In this document: positions 7,411 through 10,378 of the stretch, piece by piece
How positions within the stretch are numbered: the first letter of the stretch is position 1
How the letters are laid out: each line of letters starts with the position of its first letter
NCBI GenBank assembly: GCA_003154025.1
Contig: PMCE01000400.1
Coordinates: forward strand, 16,550-26,927
DNA from: Syntrophaceae bacterium
Lineage (GTDB): Bacteria > Desulfobacterota > SM23-61
Length of the DNA stretch: 10,378 nt
Reading direction: 5' to 3'
Program-made: the position numbers and the translations under genes
The notes under the pieces: generated by a model
Told to the model about the DNA's origin: nothing
Database searches by the model: none
Seen by the model: only the letters and a program-made list of their open reading frames with translations

Positions 7411-7454
7411 CCTCGCCCGTTCTCTTTTGTAAAGGGGGGGGAGGGCTGGGTGAG
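7411..7454. repeat. REP-like C/G-rich palindrome in the ddl-ftsQ gap
   Basis: A C/T-rich arm beginning CCTCGCCC faces a G-rich arm ending GGGTGAG across a short TTTTGTAAA-like centre. The outer stem 7412-7418 with 7448-7454 pairs at all seven positions, one of them G-U; the inner part pairs with many wobbles. The layout (CTCxCCC ... GGGxGAG) resembles the dispersed intergenic palindromes seen in many Gram-negative genomes (recalled, not searched). It occupies the middle of the 126-bp ddl-ftsQ gap, which holds no gene and no clear promoter. Confidence 0.55.
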
Positions 7455-7510
7455 CGGCAAAAAAGGTTTCATGAGCATCATTCGTGCAAGTCATAGCCCG
7501 ATAAGAGAGC

Positions 7511-8356
7511 ATGGCCAGCAGGTATCGGATCCGGAGACATCGGCGGGGAAGAAAGCTCAGAAAACAGAAAGAGAGCTGGCTGCAGAGTTGGGGAGCCCGG
7601 GTCGGGAAAGGGATCCTCAGCGTGGCAACCGTGGGCAGCCTGACCTTTCTGGGGTTCAATGCCTACCACTACTTCCAGAATTCCGGCCAGCTGAACATCG
7701 GTGAAGTGAAGATCATGGGATGTATGAACATCGTGGAATCCGAACTCCTGGACCTGGCCAAAGTTGATTTCCGGTCCAACCTGTTCAACCTGGACCTGCA
7801 GGAAGTGAACCACCGCCTGGCCCAGCACCCCTGGGTGGAGAAGGCGAAGGTGCACCGGGATGTTTCCGGGAGGGCGCTGATCATCGAGGTTCAGGAACGG
7901 GTCCCCCGAGCTTTGATTCTGCTGGATGAGCTGTACCTGCTGGACCGGAACGGCGAGGCTTTCAAAAAGGCCGAGCCAAAGGAGAAAATGGACTTCCCCG
8001 TTCTCACGGGGTTGACCCTCCAGGAGTGGAAGCAAAGAGAGCCCAAGGCCATGGAGTTATTCCGGCAGGCCCTGGAGCTCCTGGATCAAATGGGAGGGCG
8101 GAAGATATTCACGTTTCAGGAAATTTCCGAAATCCACTTGAGCAAAAAGAACGGTTTGACGATCTACACCCTGACCGGAGGGGTGCCCATTAAAGTGGGC
8201 ATGGGGGATTATGCGGACAAGCTGAACCGGCTGGAGAAGGTCCTGCCGGACCTGAGGAGCAAGTGGCGCGGCGTGGAGTATCTGGCTCTCGACTATCCCA
8301 AGAAAGTCGTGGTAAAAATGAAGGAGAGCAAACCGGAGAAAACCCGCAAGTCCTAG
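7511..8356 (+). CDS. ftsQ: Cell division protein FtsQ (POTRA domain, bitopic inner-membrane protein)
   Basis: FtsQ links early and late division proteins through FtsB and FtsL and acts mainly in the periplasm. The 281-residue product has the family layout: a strongly basic cytoplasmic N-terminus (RYRIRRHRRGRKLRKQK, 4-20), one membrane segment (about 32-55), a POTRA domain (about 60-129) with IGEVKIMGCMNI and the end PWVEKAKVHRDVSGRALIIEVQER (split at 107-116 and 117-130), then a beta domain with LYLLDRNGEAF (141-151), FPVLTGL (162-168) and a final YLALDYPKKVVVKM (257-270). The tail is basic. ATG 7511 is nearly forced because TAA closes the frame at 7502-7504; GAGAG lies at 7505-7509, unusually close to the start. 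Low sequence conservation is normal for FtsQ, and its place between ddl and ftsA supports the call. Confidence 0.93.
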   Translation: MASRYRIRRHRRGRKLRKQKESWLQSWGARVGKGILSVATVGSLTFLGFNAYHYFQNSGQLNIGEVKIMGCMNIVESELLDLAKVDFRSNLFNLDLQEVNHRLAQHPWVEKAKVHRDVSGRALIIEVQERVPRALILLDELYLLDRNGEAFKKAEPKEKMDFPVLTGLTLQEWKQREPKAMELFRQALELLDQMGGRKIFTFQEISEIHLSKKNGLTIYTLTGGVPIKVGMGDYADKLNRLEKVLPDLRSKWRGVEYLALDYPKKVVVKMKESKPEKTRKS

Positions 8357-8388
8357 TCCGAGTCGCGTAGTCGGTTCGTCGGGTAGGC
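8354..8388. repeat. Weak heptamer run (TAGTCGG-like) at the start of the ftsQ-ftsA gap
   Basis: Beginning in the ftsQ stop codon, 7-bp units start at 8354, 8361, 8368, 8375 and 8382. The first and third are TAGTCCG and TAGTCGG, the second and fourth keep TCG with changes, and the fifth is poor. The match is weaker than in the other gaps and could be partly chance. The rest of the 197-bp gap up to ftsA (8389-8540) shows no gene; a G/C-rich hairpin sits at 8486-8514. Confidence 0.4.
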
Positions 8389-8485
8389 GCAGGGTCGAAT
8401 CAACCTTTTTTGATAGGCAAGTCTGAGGGTAAATTTTGAGCACTTTCCGCACTCCGGGCATGATAAGCATTTTCTTTGGGTCGCG

Positions 8486-8514
8486 CCCCCGTCGGTCGCT
8501 TAGCTCGGCGGGGG
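8486..8514 (+). other. G/C-rich hairpin upstream of ftsA
   Basis: Bases 8486-8494 (CCCCCGTCG) pair with 8506-8514 (CGGCGGGGG) over nine positions with one G-U wobble and an 11-nt loop. It lies 39 bp before the ftsA start. No T-run follows, so a factor-independent terminator is unlikely; it could slow transcription or mark an RNA-processing site, but this is inference. Confidence 0.4.
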
Positions 8515-8540
8515 GTGGGTTTGAACGGCGGAATACAAAA

Positions 8541-8552
8541 GGGGAGAACCCC
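8541..8552 (+). promoter_or_regulatory. Ribosome-binding site of ftsA inside a small GGGG/CCCC hairpin
   Basis: GGGGAG (8541-8546) is 7 nt before ATG 8554 and fixes that start over the upstream in-frame ATG at 8476. The same bases form GGGG-AGAA-CCCC, a 4-bp stem with a four-base loop that would pair the four G of the Shine-Dalgarno. It is short and may not be stable in the cell. Confidence 0.65.
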
Positions 8553-8553
8553 T

Positions 8554-9789
8554 ATGGCTAAAAAAGGAAAGAAAGAGAACGTCATCGTCGGGCTGGACAT
8601 CGGGACCACCAAGATCTGCGCCATCGTGGGAGAGGTGACGGACTCCGGGGTGGACATCATCGGCATCGGCACTCATCCCTCCAAGGGAATGCGCAAGGGG
8701 GTGATCATCAACATTGATGCCACCGTGGAATCCATCCGCAAGGCGGTGGAAGAGGCGGAGCTGATGGCCGGGACGGAGATCAGTGCCGTCTACTGCGGAA
8801 TCGCCGGGAGCCACATCCGGGGGTTCAACAGCCATGGGGTGGTGGCGGTGAAGAACCGGGAAGTGACCGACAACGACGTCAAGCGGGTCATCGATGCCGC
8901 CCGGGCCGTGGCCATTCCCAACGACCGGGAGGTCCTTCACGTGCTTCCCCAGGAGTTCATCGTGGACGACCAGGACGGGATCATGGAGCCCCTGGGGATG
9001 TCCGGGGTCCGGCTGGAAGCCAAGGTGCATATCGTGACGGGGGCCGGGACCTCGACCCAGAACATCATCCGTTGCTGCAACCGCACGGGCCTGGAGGTCA
9101 ACGACATCGTCCTGGAGCAACTGGCGGCCAGCGAGGCCGTGCTGGTTCCCGACGAAAAGGAGCTGGGCGTGGCCCTGGTGGACATCGGGGGTGGAACCAC
9201 GGACTGCATCGTCTACTCCATGGGGGCGGTCCGCCATACCTCCAGCCTGGGGCTGGGGGGCAACCAGGTGACCAACGACATCGCCGTGGGCCTGAGGACG
9301 CCGCTGGTGGAGTCGGAGAAGATCAAGACCAAGTACGGCTGCGCTTTGACCTCCATGGTAAAGAAGGAAGAGACCATCGAGGTGCCCAGCGTCGGGGGGC
9401 GGCGGGCGCGGTCGCTATCGCGGCAGATTCTGTCCGAGATCATCGAGCCCCGGATGGAGGAGATCTTTACCCTCGTCCACCGGGAGATCGGCAAATCGGG
9501 GTACGAGAACCTGATCCCCTCGGGGGTCGTGCTCACCGGAGGGACGGCCTCCCTGGAAGGGCTGCCGGAATTGGTGGAGCAGATTTTCAACCTGCCCGTC
9601 CGGCGGGGATACCCGTCCGGGGTGGGGGGCCTCATGGACGTGGTCAACAGCCCCATGTACGCCGCCGCGGTGGGCCTCATCCAGTACGGCAGGCGCCGCG
9701 GTTCGGCGGGCCGCTTCAAGGGCGCAGAAAGAAAGTTCTGGGGAAGGGTGGGGCAGCGAGTGAAAAGGTGGTTTGGGGAATTCACCTAA
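8554..9789 (+). CDS. ftsA: Cell division protein FtsA (actin-like FtsZ membrane anchor)
   Basis: FtsA is an actin-family ATPase that polymerises on the inner membrane, binds the FtsZ C-terminal peptide and recruits later division proteins. The 411-residue product is of normal length. Features: phosphate-1 loop GLDIGTTKICAIVGE (13-27), the FtsA-specific 1C region (about 85-165) including AGSHIRGFNSHGVV (84-97) and VLHVLPQEFIVDDQ (127-140), phosphate-2 loop VDIGGGTTD (209-217), LGLGGNQVTNDIA (232-244), adenosine motif VLTGGTASLEGL (326-337) and a C-terminal amphipathic membrane-targeting helix FWGRVGQRVKRWFGEF (395-410). The start is ATG 8554, where MAKKGKKENVIVGLDIG begins, with a good Shine-Dalgarno. 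It sits between ftsQ and ftsZ as in most proteobacteria; the gap before ftsZ is 251 bp. Confidence 0.97.
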   Translation: MAKKGKKENVIVGLDIGTTKICAIVGEVTDSGVDIIGIGTHPSKGMRKGVIINIDATVESIRKAVEEAELMAGTEISAVYCGIAGSHIRGFNSHGVVAVKNREVTDNDVKRVIDAARAVAIPNDREVLHVLPQEFIVDDQDGIMEPLGMSGVRLEAKVHIVTGAGTSTQNIIRCCNRTGLEVNDIVLEQLAASEAVLVPDEKELGVALVDIGGGTTDCIVYSMGAVRHTSSLGLGGNQVTNDIAVGLRTPLVESEKIKTKYGCALTSMVKKEETIEVPSVGGRRARSLSRQILSEIIEPRMEEIFTLVHREIGKSGYENLIPSGVVLTGGTASLEGLPELVEQIFNLPVRRGYPSGVGGLMDVVNSPMYAAAVGLIQYGRRRGSAGRFKGAERKFWGRVGQRVKRWFGEFT

Positions 9790-9792
9790 CCC

Positions 9793-10019
9793 ATTGCGCA
9801 TTTCGCATTTCGAATTGCGCATTGAAAAACGGCCAAACGATGAGGGATTGCCGATTGGGAATTACGGGGAACATGGGGAAAGAACTTGACCCTTTGCCCT
9901 TAATAAATGTAAATCGCGCTCTACAAGTTTCAAAGTGTTGCTTCAAACCCTCCGGGCACCGCGAGAGGGGAGCAGGGAGTGAGAATTCAATTTACAATTC
10001 GCAATGCGCAATGCGAAAT
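9793..10019. repeat. Inverted pair of TTGCGCA heptamer arrays in the ftsA-ftsZ gap
   Basis: The left arm (9793-9826) has 7-bp units starting at 9794, 9801, 9808, 9815 and 9822 (TTGCGCA, TTTCGCA, TTTCGAA, TTGCGCA, then degenerate). Further units occur at 9848, 9855 and 9862. The right arm (9986-10019) has reverse-complement units starting at 9991, 9998, 10005 and 10012, including an exact TGCGCAA. The reverse complement of 9793-9826 matches 9986-10019 at 28 of 34 positions, with 159 bp between the arms. The family and orientation are the same as in the mraY-murD gap, but the core differs. The core contains a possible promoter and, at 9948-9969, a CCCTC/GAGGG inverted pair. No gene is visible. 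Confidence 0.9.
9886..9913 (+). promoter_or_regulatory. Possible sigma-70 promoter for ftsZ
   Basis: TTGACC (9886-9891, 5 of 6 to TTGACA) is followed after 16 bp by TGTAAA (9908-9913, 4 of 6 to TATAAT), in the most A/T-rich part of the ftsA-ftsZ gap, about 130 bp before the ftsZ start. Separate promoters for ftsZ are common. The match could be chance and no start site is known. Confidence 0.35.
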
Positions 10020-10026
10020 TGCTTTT

Positions 10027-10034
10027 AAGGAGGT
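10027..10034 (+). promoter_or_regulatory. Strong ribosome-binding site of ftsZ
   Basis: AAGGAGGT is a full anti-Shine-Dalgarno match and lies 6 nt (all G) before ATG 10041. It is the strongest such site in the window and fits the high level of FtsZ that cells need. It begins 7 nt after the right heptamer arm ends. Confidence 0.9.
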
Positions 10035-10040
10035 GGGGGG

Positions 10041-10378
10041 ATGTTTGAAATGGAAGAGAATCAAAAGTCCGGGGCCAACTTGAAGGTGGTGGGGATCGGC
10101 GGGGGCGGATGCAACGCCGTCAATACCATGATCAAGTCGGGCCTGAAAGGGGTGGAATTCATTGGGGCCAACACCGATGCCCAGGCCCTGACGGCGTGCA
10201 GTGCCCCGGTCAAAGTACAGCTGGGAGCCACTCTGACCAAAGGACTGGGGGCGGGAGCGTTGCCCGAAATCGGGAGGAACGCCACGCTGGAGGACCGCGA
10301 CCGTCTCCATGAGATCCTGTCCGGAGCGGACATGGTCTTCATCACCGCCGGAATGGGCGGTGGAACCGGAACCGGGGG
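10041..10378 (+). CDS. ftsZ: Cell division protein FtsZ, N-terminal part (runs off the window end)
   Basis: FtsZ is the tubulin-like GTPase that forms the Z-ring on the cytoplasmic side of the membrane. The frame is open from ATG 10041 to the window end, giving 112 residues of a protein usually 350-400 long. Visible GTP-binding elements are the T1 loop [14 protein letters not shown] (15-28), [11 protein letters not shown] (40-50), the GLGAG region (68-72) and the start of the signature loop, GMGGGTGTG (104-112). [10 protein letters not shown] (96-105) is typical. Position 74 is Leu in [10 protein letters not shown], where FtsZ proteins usually have Asn or another polar residue. The start is set by the Shine-Dalgarno at 10027-10034. 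The T7 loop, C-terminal domain and FtsA-binding tail lie outside the window. Confidence 0.96.
   Translation, partial: MFEMEENQKSGANLKVVGIGGGGCNAVNTMIKSGLKGVEFIGANTDAQALTACSAPVKVQLGATLTKGLGAGALPEIGRNATLEDRDRLHEILSGADMVFITAGMGGGTGTG

Noticed and set aside
7450..7704. Small + strand frame of 84 codons between ddl and ftsQ
   Set aside because: It starts in the palindrome and then overlaps ftsQ in another frame, with no family resemblance.
8410..8435. Promoter for ftsA (TTGATA with TAAATT)
   Set aside because: The spacing between the two boxes is only 14 bp and no acceptable -10 box lies at 16-18 bp.
8476..8553. Upstream in-frame start for FtsA at ATG 8476
   Set aside because: ATG 8554 has a well-placed Shine-Dalgarno and starts where FtsA homology begins; the extension crosses a G/C-rich hairpin.
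9948..9969. Factor-independent terminator after ftsA
   Set aside because: The CCCTC/GAGGG stem is only five base pairs and is not followed by a T-run.

Overview
The window is a long stretch of a division and cell wall (dcw) cluster, with every gene on the + strand. The order is mraY (3' end only), murD, ftsW, murG, murC, murB, ddl, ftsQ, ftsA, ftsZ (5' end only). This order, with murB between murC and ddl, a high G+C content and proteobacterial-type FtsQ and FtsA, fits a Gram-negative bacterium of the former Deltaproteobacteria (Desulfobacterota-like). That placement is inferred from gene order and general protein character, not from a database search.

Layout. Bases 1-105 are the last 34 codons of mraY. 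Bases 266-5248 hold a tightly packed block, murD-ftsW-murG-murC, with a 1-bp gap and overlaps of 65 and 11 bp; it covers the cytoplasmic ligases, the lipid II glycosyltransferase and the septal polymerase. Bases 5350-7384 hold murB and ddl. Bases 7511-9789 hold ftsQ and ftsA. Base 10041 to the window end is the first 112 codons of ftsZ. Together MurB, MurC, MurD and Ddl make parts of UDP-MurNAc-pentapeptide, MraY and MurG turn it into lipid II, FtsW polymerises it at the septum, and FtsQ, FtsA and FtsZ build and anchor the division machinery. All proteins have normal length and intact motifs; none of the complete genes is broken.

The unusual part is the DNA between the genes. The block murD to murC is almost gapless, but the gaps before murD, murB, ddl, ftsQ, ftsA and ftsZ (about 100-250 bp each) are largely filled with degenerate arrays of very short units, mostly 7 bp and in one case 8 bp. 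Two gaps, 9.5 kb apart, carry the same TTGCGCA heptamer family as facing inverted arms (29/32 and 28/34 matching positions) around unrelated cores. The murC-murB gap has four GTGCTGCN octamers facing inverted copies, giving a long hairpin. The murB-ddl gap has a one-directional array of heptamers ending in AGG. The ddl-ftsQ gap has a different, REP-like C/G-rich palindrome, and the ftsQ-ftsA gap has a weak TCG-type heptamer run. These arrays are the best candidate here for something poorly described. I found no CRISPR array, tRNA, rRNA, transposase gene or convincing factor-independent terminator. No gene-free stretch exceeds 300 bp.
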